Assembly (NCBI GenBank): GCA_040500365.1
Contig: CP148031.1
Coordinates: 2,232,001-2,296,000 of the forward strand
Source of the DNA: Dehalobacter alkaniphilus
Lineage (GTDB): Bacteria > Bacillota > Desulfitobacteriia > Desulfitobacteriales > Syntrophobotulaceae
Reading direction: 5' to 3'
DNA length: 64,000 nt
Part shown: positions 40,875-49,962 of the stretch, in pieces
Layout: each line of letters opens with the position of its first letter
Position numbering within the stretch: position 1 is the stretch's first letter
Translations under genes and position numbers: made by a program
The notes under the pieces: generated by a model
What the model saw: the letters and a program-made list of their open reading frames with translations, nothing else
What the model was told of the DNA's origin: nothing
The model's database searches: none

Positions 40875-43800
40875 TTAAAACAAACTCAGCTGATTTTTGT
40901 CGGGCAGCCCTTCCAGGCACCCGTGCTGCTGAAGCGTTTCAATGACGGTTTTGCTGATCTTTCCGTTGGATCGGGCCTGGATATCTTCGACAGATTTGAT
41001 CGTTCCATGTTCCCTGAGTTTGACCAAACTCGCCGCAGCCGTTTCACCGACTCCCTGCAGGGATGACAGTGGCGGCAGGAGCCCATCAGGCGTTACTTGA
41101 AAACGTACCGCATCCGATTTCCACAGATTAACCTTGCGCAGCTTAATCTTTCGGCAGTACATTTCCACCACAATCTCAAGGATCGTCTGCAGGTTCTTGT
41201 CCTTAGCCGTTGCATTGTTGCCTTTGGCGGCAATTTCTTTGATAGCCTCCCGGCACTTTTTCACACCGCTGCAGATCAGTTCCGCATCAAACTCATCTGC
41301 CCTGACGGTAAAAAATGTGGCATAAAACGCTTCAGGATAATTGATCTTAAACCAAGCAATCCTGAAAGCCATTGTCACATAAGCTACAGCATGGGCCTTC
41401 GGAAACATATAGCTGATCTTCTGACAAGAGTCAATATACCAATCCGGAACATTTTGTTTTTTCATGGCCTCAATATCTTCATCTTTGAGTCCTTTGCCCT
41501 TGCGGACCGACTCCATAATTTTAAAGGCATGGCTGGAATTAAGTCCCATCTGAATCAAATAGATCATAATGTCATCACGGCAGGCAATAATGTTGGAGAT
41601 GTCAGCTGTACCGTTTAAGACAAGGTCCTGGGCATTGCCAACCCAGACATTCGTACCATGGGAAAGTCCGGATATTCTGACCAAATGGGAAAAGCTTGAA
41701 GGTTTGGTGTCTTCCAGCATCTGTCTTACAAATTTTGTACCGAATTCCGGGATGCCGAGTGTTCCGGTCGTGGACCCGATTTCCTCCGCAGTCACGTCAA
41801 GCGCATCCGTACTCGAAAAAAGCGAGAGGGTTTGCGTGTCATCGAGTCGGATTTTCTTGGCATCAAGCCCTGTCAGGTCCTCCAGCATTTTAATCGACGT
41901 CGGATCGTCATGACCGAGCAGGTCCAGTTTGGTTAAACGCCCGGAGATGGAATGGTAGTCGAAGTGGGTCGTAATGATATCTGAAGAGGTGTCGTTAGCT
42001 GGCCTTTGCAGCGGGGTAAAATCAAAGACATCGCATTCTTTCGGGATAACCATTAATCCTCCCGGGTGCTGTCCTGTTGTTCTTTTTACGCCCGTACAGC
42101 CGTTAACCAGCCGGTTCAGTTCTGTCTGGTTATATTTGACCTTTCTTTCCTCAAGGTAATTTTTCACAAAACCATAGGCAGTTTTTTCAGCAATCGTGGA
42201 GATCGTTCCGGCCCGGAAAACATTTTCCTTGCCAAATATCTCCTCGGTGTATTTCATAGCTCTGGGCTGATATTCTCCCGAGAAATTTAGATCGATATCA
42301 GGAACCTTGTCTCCTTTAAAGCCCAGGAAGGTTTCAAACGGGATGTCATGTCCGTCTTTGACCAGTTCCCTGCCGCACTGCGGACATATTTTATCCGGCA
42401 GATCCACACCTGCTCCGGCGATTCCGTCCGTCACAAACTCTGAATAAAGACACTCCGGGTTAGCACAACGATAGTGTGGCGGAAGCGGATTGACCTCCGT
42501 GATGCCGGTAAAAGTTGCGACGAGCGATGAACCGACGGAACCCCTTGATCCGACCAGATAACCATCCTCGTTCGATCTTTTTACGAGCAGATGCGCAATC
42601 AGATACAACACGGCAAAACCGTTGCCGATGATGGAATCCAGTTCCTTATTTAAGGTTTTCTGAACCATTTCCGGCAAAGGATTGCCGTACAGCTCATACG
42701 CTCTGGTCATCGTCATATCCCGGATTTTATCGGCAGCGCCTTCAATCTTCGGTTCAAAAAAGTCATCCGGGAATGGCTTGATTTCAGCTACCTGTTCAGC
42801 AATCATTCTCGGTGTAGTGACTACCGCCCGATAGGCATCCTCTTCATTAAGATAAGAGAATTCCTCGAGCATTTCATCCGTAGACCTGTAATACAGCGGG
42901 GCTTGCTCATCAGCATCAGCAAACCCTTTCCCGGCCATCAAAATTCTTCGGTAGACTTCATCTTCCTTATCCAAAAAATGAACATCACAGGTAGCAGCGA
43001 CCGGAACCCCAAGTTCCTTACCGAGAGAGACAATGCGCCGGTTCATATCAATCAATTGTTCTTCGCTGGAGACCTCACCGTTTTTCAGCATAAACCGATT
43101 ATTGCCCAGCGGCTGGATTTCCAGATAATCATAGTAGGATGCAATTTTTTCGATTTCTGCCGCATCCTTCTTTTGCAGGATCGCCCGTATCAATTCTCCT
43201 GATTCGCAGGCCGAACCAAGGATCAAACCTTCCCTGTGGGCATCAAGCAGCGAACGCGGAATACGGGGACGTCTGTAAAAATACTCCATATGGGAAGCGG
43301 TAACAAGTTTATACAGATTCTTTAAGCCGGTATAATCCTTGGCCAGAATAATAATATGAAAAGAACGGCTGCGGCTCAACTCGACCGGATTAGTTCCGAC
43401 ATCCTCGACCAAATAGCCTTCCATGCCATAGATGATTTTAACACCGTACTTTTTTCCGGCTTCAGCTGCATCCGGGAAAGCCTGGACGACCCCGTGGTCT
43501 GTTACAGCAATCGCGGTATGTCCCCATTCACCGGCTCGCTTCACCATGTTTTGGATCGATGAAACACCATCCATTTCCGAATGCTTGGTGTGCAGATGCA
43601 GTTCAACCCGTTTCTCTTCCGCAAGATCCAGCTTGGACGTCTTCGGAACAATCATCATATCCCTTGGCATCAACGTCAGCTCGGTCGTATAACGATCGAA
43701 CTGCACAGCTCCTTTCACTCTGAGCCAGTCACCTTTGTTGATTTCCAGAGGTTTTTTTCCTTCGTCAAAGAACAGTTTACAGCCTATTGAGTTTGTCTTG

Positions 43801-44588
43801 TCTGTCAAACCGAACGACAATAATTGACGTCCGCTTTTTAATAGTCTGATTTCTGCTTCGCAGACCTCACCCTCTACAATGACCTGTTTCTCCTCGTCAT
43901 GAATATCGGCTAACGGAGCCGGCGTACCCTTTATCTCTCTGCCAAGCAAAACAGCATTCTGCTCTTTCTTCTCTTTTTTCTCTTCAGGCTTTTTGGACAG
44001 GATTTCCTCTACATACTTCTGCTCTTCTTTTTCCGCGTCAAAATAGATTTCCTCTTCGGCGGCAGTCTCTTCAATTTCCCAGAAAATCCTTGCCTCCACA
44101 CCATATTTCTGCCGAAAGAAGCTTTCCAGACTATCCTGTTTCAGCTGACAATATTCCATCGCCATCATGCTCGGAACGAAGAAGGTCAGTCTGTTTTTAA
44201 CAACCTCGTATTTTACGGAAGCATTCAGCCAGACCTTAAGGGAAGGCACCTTCTCGTGAATATCCTGGATGATTTGCAGCCAATGTTCTTGACAAAGCAT
44301 CTCTAGGGTAAAATCGGGAGACATTTTTGTTTTTATCTCAATCGTGATTCCGTTATTTTCGTTCCCACTATTTAATCTTTTCTTTAAGGATTCAGTTAAG
44401 AGGCCCAGAATTTCTTCCTGGACCGGACAGGATAAAGAAAGATGGAGTATCCACTTTCTTTGTTCAGGAACAATCTCCACCCTCTCCAGCAGTATGTAAT
44501 TTAGAAAAGTATCCAGCCTCATGCTGACATCACTTGGTAATTCCTGATAAAAAGGTGTTGCTTCCAGTTTGACCGCCGCAGTTGACAC
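40875..44588 (-). CDS. polC: DNA polymerase III alpha subunit PolC lacking the 3'-5' exonuclease domain
   Basis: The GTG (with AAAGGAGG 9 bp upstream; a TTG at 44591 is also possible) gives 1237 residues, against about 1,430 in Bacillus. Order: N-terminal domain, OB fold (about 270-320), PHP domain (ELHLHTKHSEMDG from about 331), palm with PDIDLNFSG (about 765), a four-Cys zinc site (about 710-740), fingers and the helix-hairpin-helix C-terminus ending in LSLF. Between GMEGYLVED (about 390) and the rest of PHP, where PolC normally holds the DnaQ-like exonuclease with FDxETTG, there are only about 20 residues. The polymerase and PHP parts look intact. Confidence 0.95.
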   Translation of the reverse strand: MSTAAVKLEATPFYQELPSDVSMRLDTFLNYILLERVEIVPEQRKWILHLSLSCPVQEEILGLLTESLKKRLNSGNENNGITIEIKTKMSPDFTLEMLCQEHWLQIIQDIHEKVPSLKVWLNASVKYEVVKNRLTFFVPSMMAMEYCQLKQDSLESFFRQKYGVEARIFWEIEETAAEEEIYFDAEKEEQKYVEEILSKKPEEKKEKKEQNAVLLGREIKGTPAPLADIHDEEKQVIVEGEVCEAEIRLLKSGRQLLSFGLTDKTNSIGCKLFFDEGKKPLEINKGDWLRVKGAVQFDRYTTELTLMPRDMMIVPKTSKLDLAEEKRVELHLHTKHSEMDGVSSIQNMVKRAGEWGHTAIAVTDHGVVQAFPDAAEAGKKYGVKIIYGMEGYLVEDVGTNPVELSRSRSFHIIILAKDYTGLKNLYKLVTASHMEYFYRRPRIPRSLLDAHREGLILGSACESGELIRAILQKKDAAEIEKIASYYDYLEIQPLGNNRFMLKNGEVSSEEQLIDMNRRIVSLGKELGVPVAATCDVHFLDKEDEVYRRILMAGKGFADADEQAPLYYRSTDEMLEEFSYLNEEDAYRAVVTTPRMIAEQVAEIKPFPDDFFEPKIEGAADKIRDMTMTRAYELYGNPLPEMVQKTLNKELDSIIGNGFAVLYLIAHLLVKRSNEDGYLVGSRGSVGSSLVATFTGITEVNPLPPHYRCANPECLYSEFVTDGIAGAGVDLPDKICPQCGRELVKDGHDIPFETFLGFKGDKVPDIDLNFSGEYQPRAMKYTEEIFGKENVFRAGTISTIAEKTAYGFVKNYLEERKVKYNQTELNRLVNGCTGVKRTTGQHPGGLMVIPKECDVFDFTPLQRPANDTSSDIITTHFDYHSISGRLTKLDLLGHDDPTSIKMLEDLTGLDAKKIRLDDTQTLSLFSSTDALDVTAEEIGSTTGTLGIPEFGTKFVRQMLEDTKPSSFSHLVRISGLSHGTNVWVGNAQDLVLNGTADISNIIACRDDIMIYLIQMGLNSSHAFKIMESVRKGKGLKDEDIEAMKKQNVPDWYIDSCQKISYMFPKAHAVAYVTMAFRIAWFKINYPEAFYATFFTVRADEFDAELICSGVKKCREAIKEIAAKGNNATAKDKNLQTILEIVVEMYCRKIKLRKVNLWKSDAVRFQVTPDGLLPPLSSLQGVGETAAASLVKLREHGTIKSVEDIQARSNGKISKTVIETLQQHGCLEGLPDKNQLSLF

Positions 44589-44671
44589 CAATGAATGCCT
44601 CCTTTGTATCCAAACGCAATTCACATCACTGCATATTACTATGTAACTTACTATGTAACTTATTTGGGGTT

Positions 44672-44780
44672 GGTCTGTGTGCCACAAATCCGCTTTCGGC
44701 CGTTGTGTCATCCATGACACAAAAGGCCGCGCTTCGCACTCCATGCTCCGCTTGACGCTGGAATTGTGGCACACAGACTG
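44672..44780. repeat. Family A repeat, copy A5
   Basis: Outer arms GGTCTGTGTGCCACAA and TTGTGGCACACAGACT pair perfectly apart from the ends. The core hairpin CGGCCGTTGTGTCATCCATGACACAAAAGGCCG lies inside (44698-44728), followed by a GCGCTTCGCACTCCATGCTCCGC module. Note GTGTC/GACAC replaces GTGCC/GGCAC of other copies: a compensatory change. Confidence 0.85.
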
Positions 44781-44927
44781 AATCTTTGGATAATAAGATT
44801 ATAATGCTTGCTTAAATTAAGCATATAGCTTTGAGAAGTATAACGATACACTGTTCTTTTCTTTTAATAAATTCTCAAGAATAATCTACATTCTGACATG
44901 CAGACTTGCTTGAATAAGCCTAAGATC

Positions 44928-45035
44928 AGTCTGGGGGCCACAGTTCCGCGACAAGCGGAGCATGGAGTGCGCAGCGCGGCATTTGCGCCACGGAGGGCGC
45001 AATTCGCCGAAAAGCGGTATTGTGGCCCCCAGACC
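44928..45035. repeat. Family A repeat, copy A6 (inverted orientation)
   Basis: Arms AGTCTGGGGGCCACAGTTCC (44928-44947) and the complement ending at 45035. The core reads GCGGCATTTGCGCC/GGCGCAATTCGCCG, again a paired substitution relative to A5 and A7. The order of modules is reversed relative to A5. Confidence 0.85.
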
Positions 45036-45109
45036 TGCCATACATAATGGTTTTGTAATACTCAATAGAACTTTATCAACAATTTGTGTAAGATTTTGAA
45101 AACGTGGTT

Positions 45110-46834
45110 CTAGGCACGACAGGCTTCTTTGATGATTTCTGTTACAAGACTGCAAACGCGGTCCGCCTCAACCAGTTCGACTTGTCTGGTACTTCTGTTG
45201 TACAGTTCAACTTTACCTTCGACGAGTGCTTTGGGGCCGATCGTCAGTCTCAAAGGATAGCCGACAAGGTCTGCATCCTTGAATTTTACGCCCGGACGTT
45301 CATCTCTGTCATCATATACTGTCTCGACGCCGGCTGCCTTTAATTCTGCATATAACCTTTCGGCAGTTGAGACGACATTTTCGTCCTTTAAGGAAACCGG
45401 GACGATAATACAATGATACGGGGCAATCGGCATCGGCCAGATAATTCCGTTCTCATCATAATTCTGCTCAATGGCGGCAGCCATTGTTCTGCTGACGCCT
45501 ATCCCATAGCAACCCATGTAGCAGACCTTTTCCTTACCAGTATCGTCGAGGTAGGTTGCCTGAAGGGCCTGACTGTATTTCGTACCAAGATTGAAGACCT
45601 GTCCGACTTCAATCCCGCGGGCTTCCTGGAGCGGTCCCTGGCATTTCGGGCAGGGTTCACCCGGTGTTACCATTCTGAGGTCTGCTATTTTGGCGGGAAC
45701 AAAATCCTTTCCGCAAGCAACACCGAGCAGATGATAATCTTTTTTATTGGCTCCGCAGACTCCCTGTTTCATCTCAGCTACTTCAAGGTCTGCGGCAACA
45801 TAGACATCCTTAAGTCCAACCGGTCCGATGAACCCGTGCTCGCAGTTGAAAACCTCCCGGACTTCCTCCGGGTCAGCCATTCTGAGGTTCAGGAACGGTC
45901 CGAGCATATTATTGACCTTGATTTCATTGACTTCCCGGTCTCCCCTAACCAGGACAAGTATAAAACGGTCGTCGCCTTTATATAAAAGCGTTTTTATCAG
46001 AGAAGACTTGTTGATTTTTAAGAAATCGGCCAGCTGGTCAATCGTTTTGATATTGGGGGTATGAACCTCACCTGTCCGGCCTGCCAGAATATCCTGATCA
46101 GTGTCTGGATGCGGCAGACATTCAGCTTTCTCGACATTGGCGGCATAATCGCAATCTGGACAGAATACCACCGCAGCCTCTCCGGATTCGGCCAGCACCA
46201 TAAATTCATGGGTTCCGCCTGTTCCGCCAATCGCACCGGCATCTGCCTCGACAGCACGGAAAGTCAGCCCACAGCGCGTAAAAATACGTTCATAAGCCTC
46301 ATACATCTTGCGGTAGCTTTCCCTGGAACCTTCAGGATCCCTGTCAAAAGAATACAAGTCCTTCATGATAAATTCCCTGCCGCGCATCAGTCCGAAACGT
46401 GGTCTTCTTTCATCACGGTATTTGTTTTGAATCTGGTACAGAAGGAGCGGCAGCTGTTTGTAGGAACGGACTTCACTTCTGACCAAGTCGGTGATGACTT
46501 CTTCATGCGTGGGTCCGAGACAGAATTCCCGATCATGCCTGTCTTTTAATCGGAACATCTCCGGACCATAGACATCCCAGCGTCCGGTTTCTTTCCACAG
46601 CTCAGCCGGCTGGACAATCGGCAGCATGACTTCCTGCCCGCCTTTGGCATCCATCTCTTCGCGTACGATTTGCTCGATCTTTTTAATTACTCTGAGTCCC
46701 AGAGGAAGATATGTATAAATCCCGGCTGCAGCTTTGCGGATAAATCCGGCTCTCAGCATGAGCTGGTGACTGATCACTTCGGCTTCTGCAGGCACTTCCC
46801 GCAAGGTCGGATTTAATAATTGGCTAACTTTCAT
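45110..46834 (-). CDS. proS: Prolyl-tRNA synthetase
   Basis: The product is 574 residues with AAAGGAAG before the ATG. This is the bacterial type: class II motifs in the N-terminal core (MLPIVQPAELW; GLMRGREFIMKDLYSF; GIGVSRTMAA) with the YbaK-like editing domain inserted at about 230-400, and a C-terminal anticodon-binding domain. It charges tRNA-Pro and clears Ala-tRNA-Pro. The 260-bp gap upstream holds repeat B1 and a promoter. Confidence 0.96.
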   Translation of the reverse strand: MKVSQLLNPTLREVPAEAEVISHQLMLRAGFIRKAAAGIYTYLPLGLRVIKKIEQIVREEMDAKGGQEVMLPIVQPAELWKETGRWDVYGPEMFRLKDRHDREFCLGPTHEEVITDLVRSEVRSYKQLPLLLYQIQNKYRDERRPRFGLMRGREFIMKDLYSFDRDPEGSRESYRKMYEAYERIFTRCGLTFRAVEADAGAIGGTGGTHEFMVLAESGEAAVVFCPDCDYAANVEKAECLPHPDTDQDILAGRTGEVHTPNIKTIDQLADFLKINKSSLIKTLLYKGDDRFILVLVRGDREVNEIKVNNMLGPFLNLRMADPEEVREVFNCEHGFIGPVGLKDVYVAADLEVAEMKQGVCGANKKDYHLLGVACGKDFVPAKIADLRMVTPGEPCPKCQGPLQEARGIEVGQVFNLGTKYSQALQATYLDDTGKEKVCYMGCYGIGVSRTMAAAIEQNYDENGIIWPMPIAPYHCIIVPVSLKDENVVSTAERLYAELKAAGVETVYDDRDERPGVKFKDADLVGYPLRLTIGPKALVEGKVELYNRSTRQVELVEADRVCSLVTEIIKEACRA

Positions 46835-46888
46835 TGTTTATTTCTTCCTTTCAACAAGTGCTTGCTCTTAAAAAATTCTTGCTCTTCA

Positions 46889-46918
46889 ATATTACCATTT
46901 TCACACAGGATTAAACAA
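46889..46918 (-). promoter_or_regulatory. Candidate promoter of proS
   Basis: On the minus strand TTGTTT (46913-46918), an 18-bp spacer and TAATAT (46889-46894). It lies just downstream of the terminator-like end of repeat B1, where a new promoter would be needed. Confidence 0.4.
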
Positions 46919-46939
46919 CTGGAAAACCTCAGATTTATT

Positions 46940-47085
46940 TAAAGAAAACTTGGCTAACGCCAAGTCACTGGTGATCGCTCCTTACCATCCGTGGCACCGT
47001 GACACCGTGAAGCCTATTTAAACGCCTTCACGCTTCCGTAGCCGTTGACAGCCTTAGCTGCACTTAGATCTATCAGAAAATGTTT
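46940..47085 (-). repeat. Family B repeat, copy B1 (146 bp)
   Basis: It aligns end to end with copy B2. Conserved blocks include AAAGAAAACTTGGCT, CACCGTGAAGCCTATTTAAA, CGCCTTCACGCTTC and GCCTTAGCTGCAC. On the minus strand it ends in CTTGGC-N4-GCCAAG followed by TTTTCTTTA, an intrinsic-terminator-like hairpin. It lies between ispG and proS. Confidence 0.85.
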
Positions 47086-47092
47086 AGAGTTT

Positions 47093-48163
47093 TTATGATA
47101 GACTTAAATCGTCTTCGATTTTCTCCATCAAAGCCGACACTAATTCATCTTCAGGCAGCTGCGCGATGACCTCACCCCGTGCAAAAAGCAGCCCCCTGCT
47201 TTTTCCTCCTGCAATGCCAAAATCGGCTTCCCGGGCTTCCCCAGGGCCATTGACCACACAGCCCATCACGGCTATGGATACCCTCTTGGATGGTGCCGGT
47301 AAAGCTTCAAGTCTCTGTTCTACTTCCTCAGCCAGATGAACTAAATCCACCTGAGTCCTGCCGCAGGTCGGACAACTGATTAATTCGAATCCGCCTTTCT
47401 TGAGATCCAGTACCCGCAGAATCTGTTGGGCAACCGGAATCTCTGCAGCAGGATCGCCTGTCAGTGAGACTCTGATCGTATCGCCGATGCCTTCAGCCAG
47501 AAGCGTTCCTATGCCGATCGCAGACTTTACCACCCCGGATCTGACCGTACCGGCTTCGGTTACCCCGACATGCAGCGGATAGTCCACCCGATGGGCAATC
47601 ATGCGGTAAGCGTCAATCATCAACGGAACATGGGACGATTTCAGGGATATCTTGATATTATGATAGTTTTCCTGTTCCAGGATGCCAACATGGCCCAAAG
47701 CGCTTTCGACCATCCCTTCCGCGGTCGGTCCGCCGTATTTCTCAAGGATTTCCTTTTCCAGAGATCCGGTATTGACTCCGATCCGGATCGGGATGTTTCT
47801 TTCGCGGACCGCGTTGATAATCTCCTGTACTTTCCAGCGCTCACCGATATTTCCCGGATTGATCCGGAGTCCATGAACCCCATTTGCAACAGCTTTAAGT
47901 GCAAGCCGGTAGTCAAAGTGAATATCCGCAACTACCGGGATCGGACTTAGGCTGCAGATGTCTTTCAATGCAAGCGCAGCCTGCTCATTTAAGACAGCCA
48001 TCCGGATAATCTCACAGCCAATTTCCGCCAAGTGCCTGATCTGACTGAGCGTGGCCTGCACATCCCGGGTATCCGTATTGGTCATCGACTGAATCACGAC
48101 CGGATGATTTCCGCCAATCGCCACCGATCCGATTTTCACTTCTCGCGTAATCCTACGTTTCAA
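47093..48163 (-). CDS. ispG: 4-hydroxy-3-methylbut-2-enyl diphosphate synthase IspG
   Basis: TTG start 8 bp after AGGAGGG gives 356 residues; a longer frame upstream runs into repeat A7 and is not credible. The TIM-barrel N-terminus has QSMTNTDTRDV and ADIHFDYRLAL. The C-terminal [4Fe-4S] site has SCPTCGRTQ and MGCVVNGPGEA. It catalyses the penultimate MEP step, complementing dxr nearby. Confidence 0.95.
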   Translation of the reverse strand: MKRRITREVKIGSVAIGGNHPVVIQSMTNTDTRDVQATLSQIRHLAEIGCEIIRMAVLNEQAALALKDICSLSPIPVVADIHFDYRLALKAVANGVHGLRINPGNIGERWKVQEIINAVRERNIPIRIGVNTGSLEKEILEKYGGPTAEGMVESALGHVGILEQENYHNIKISLKSSHVPLMIDAYRMIAHRVDYPLHVGVTEAGTVRSGVVKSAIGIGTLLAEGIGDTIRVSLTGDPAAEIPVAQQILRVLDLKKGGFELISCPTCGRTQVDLVHLAEEVEQRLEALPAPSKRVSIAVMGCVVNGPGEAREADFGIAGGKSRGLLFARGEVIAQLPEDELVSALMEKIEDDLSLS

Positions 48164-48203
48164 TCGATAAACCCTCCTATTTTGACGTAGTTTATCTTGG
48201 GCT

Positions 48204-48309
48204 AGTCTGTGGGCCACAATACCGCTTCTCGGCTGTTGTGCCCTCCGTGGCACAAAAAGCCGCGCTCCGCATCGTGCTCCGCTGACAGCGGAACTGTGGC
48301 CCCCAGACT
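48204..48309. repeat. Family A repeat, copy A7
   Basis: AGTCTGTGGGCCACAATACC (48204-48223) pairs with the 3' arm ending at 48309 (AGCGGAACTGTGGCCCCCAG...). The core is CGGCTGTTGTGCC/GGCACAAAAAGCCG and a GCGCTCCGCATCGTGCTCCGC module follows. It is the most complete standard copy. Confidence 0.88.
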
Positions 48310-48631
48310 AATCTTAAGTTTAATTTGCAAGCTAGATCAAGGAGCCAGAAAGTATCTCTATGAAGAAGAAGCCTGCCAAGCTCCTTCAAGCGCTCTGATA
48401 TCATCGATTGGATGCATTCAGATGATGATTGACCTAGCTAACGTCATTCGTTTGCATAGCGTTGGGAACTTAAAGGCTAAAGAATAATCCGTGCTTAAAT
48501 CAAATCAGATAAACACGCTTTTTATTCGTGATTAAAATCTAGTATGAATTCCCAGCAAGAGAACTATAATTGTATTCTCTACATAGAAGAACTGCAACTT
48601 CCGTATAAGTCATGCCAATTACCCTAAAAAT

Positions 48632-48791
48632 CAGGCTGCGGGCCACAGTTTCGCTGTGAGCGGAGCAAGGATTGCATAGCGCGGCCTTTTGACGGCCATG
48701 GATGGCCTAATGTCGCGATGCCATGGATGGCAAGGAGCGACGGGTCACGGAGGACACAACGGCCGAAAAGCGGTATTGTGGCCCTCAGCCT
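48632..48791. repeat. Family A repeat, copy A8 (long form, inverted)
   Basis: Arms CAGGCTGCGGGCCACAG and the complement ending at 48791. It carries an additional module GACGGCCATGGATGGCC...GCCATGGATGGCAAGG (48691-48734), which is also found in A1 and, in part, in family B. Confidence 0.85.
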
Positions 48792-48872
48792 TGCCCAAAC
48801 AATAGGGTTTCAAATAACATTCATAATTCAAACGCTATAGAGACATATCCGCTATTCTTTAACCAAAAAAGT

Positions 48873-49961
48873 TTACTTCGTAATAATCCTCAGTATATCC
48901 TGATACGTCACCGCGATCATCAGCGCAATGAGCAGCGCAAAGCCTGTGAGCTGAATCCAGCCTTTCTTTTCGATACTTAAAGGCTTACGTCGGATTCCTT
49001 CAAAAGTCATCACGGCCAGCTGACCGCCGTCGAGCGCCGGAAGCGGTAGAATATTTAATACACCAAAGTTGATGCTGAGCACAGCAGCCAGGGTAAATAG
49101 CGATGACATGCCCTGTTTTACGCCTTCCCCGATGACCTGGGCAACACCAATCGGACCCGAAAGTTCAACCGGCGCCTTGCCGGTAATCATATGGATCAGA
49201 TATAGGACGAGTTGTCTAGTAAACTCTACCGTCTGCAGAAAACCATATTGAATGGATTTCAGGACGGATACTTTCTGCATGGTATAAGAAGGCGCAATCC
49301 CGATCAATCCTTTTCCAAGCTCCTGATCATAGGCCGGGGTAATCTCAATCGTGACAATTTGTTTCGTATCCGCTTTTTCTACGGTAAACGACATCTTTTC
49401 TCCGGGGTTGGTGTGAATTTGCTGCGTTACAGAATTCCAGTCTGGAGTCTCTGTACCATTGATCGCCATAATTCTGTCTCCGGCGGCGAGTCCCGCCGTG
49501 GCTGCAGGTTTACCCAGTGACACCTCACCGATTAGGTTCTGGTTATCGGCTACGGCTACGCCAAAAAAGGCAAAAGCAACCACAAAAAGCACCGCACCGA
49601 GGATGAAGTTCATGAGCGGTCCGGCCACAATGACGGCCATTCTCTTCCAGATTGATTTGCTTTCAAAACTTCGGGCCAACAGTTCCTCCCTGCTAACCTG
49701 ATCGCCTTCTTCCCCTTCTTCGACTTCTTCAACACTTAAGAATCTGCAGAACCCTCCCAGAGGCAGTATCCTGATGGAGTAAAGCGTTTCCTTACCCTGG
49801 AACCCAAAAAGCTTTGGCCCAATGCCAAAAGCAAATTCCAGCACTTTAATCCCCGATCTCTTGGCTATGATAAAATGCCCAAATTCATGCACAAATACCA
49901 AAACGCCAAATATTACGATAAAAGCAATTACCGTTTTCAATATTTCAAACAAACCATTCAC
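48873..49961 (-). CDS. rseP: Site-2 protease RseP/RasP
   Basis: From the GTG at 49961 it is 362 residues; a TTG at 49952 with GAGGTG upstream is equally possible. It has the first-helix zinc motif FVHEFGHF, a cytoplasmic loop and PDZ domain (about 135-215; GLAAGDRIMAINGT), and the third motif NILPLPALDGGQL. It cleaves anti-sigma factors and signal peptides within the membrane. Order rseP-dxr-cdsA-uppS is conserved. Confidence 0.95.
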   Translation of the reverse strand: MNGLFEILKTVIAFIVIFGVLVFVHEFGHFIIAKRSGIKVLEFAFGIGPKLFGFQGKETLYSIRILPLGGFCRFLSVEEVEEGEEGDQVSREELLARSFESKSIWKRMAVIVAGPLMNFILGAVLFVVAFAFFGVAVADNQNLIGEVSLGKPAATAGLAAGDRIMAINGTETPDWNSVTQQIHTNPGEKMSFTVEKADTKQIVTIEITPAYDQELGKGLIGIAPSYTMQKVSVLKSIQYGFLQTVEFTRQLVLYLIHMITGKAPVELSGPIGVAQVIGEGVKQGMSSLFTLAAVLSINFGVLNILPLPALDGGQLAVMTFEGIRRKPLSIEKKGWIQLTGFALLIALMIAVTYQDILRIITK

Positions 49962-49962
49962 C

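Larger units (their letters stand above)
44589..45109. other. Intergenic gap between proS and polC
   Basis: It consists mainly of two family A repeats in opposite orientation (A5 and A6) with about 147 bp between them. No coding sequence is evident; in-frame extensions of polC into A5 are incidental. Confidence 0.7.
48164..48872. other. 709-bp intergenic region between rseP and ispG
   Basis: It contains two family A repeats, A7 and A8 (inverted), separated by 322 bp. In that spacer the plus strand has a short open stretch (about 48339-48487; ...YEEEACQAPSSALISS... to the TAA) that looks protein-like but has no start or recognised family. It may be a gene relic. Confidence 0.6.

Noticed and set aside
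44589..44774. Upstream ATG extension of PolC
   Set aside because: The extra residues translate repeat A5 and a linker; a GTG/TTG start with a perfect AAAGGAGG follows, aligned with the normal PolC N-terminus.
46940..47085. T-box riboswitch ahead of proS
   Set aside because: The position is attractive, but no specifier loop or AGGGUGGNACCGCG antiterminator element is present and the same 146-bp sequence precedes uppS.
48164..48253. Upstream extension of IspG
   Set aside because: It reads through repeat A7; the TTG after AGGAGGG fits the family N-terminus.
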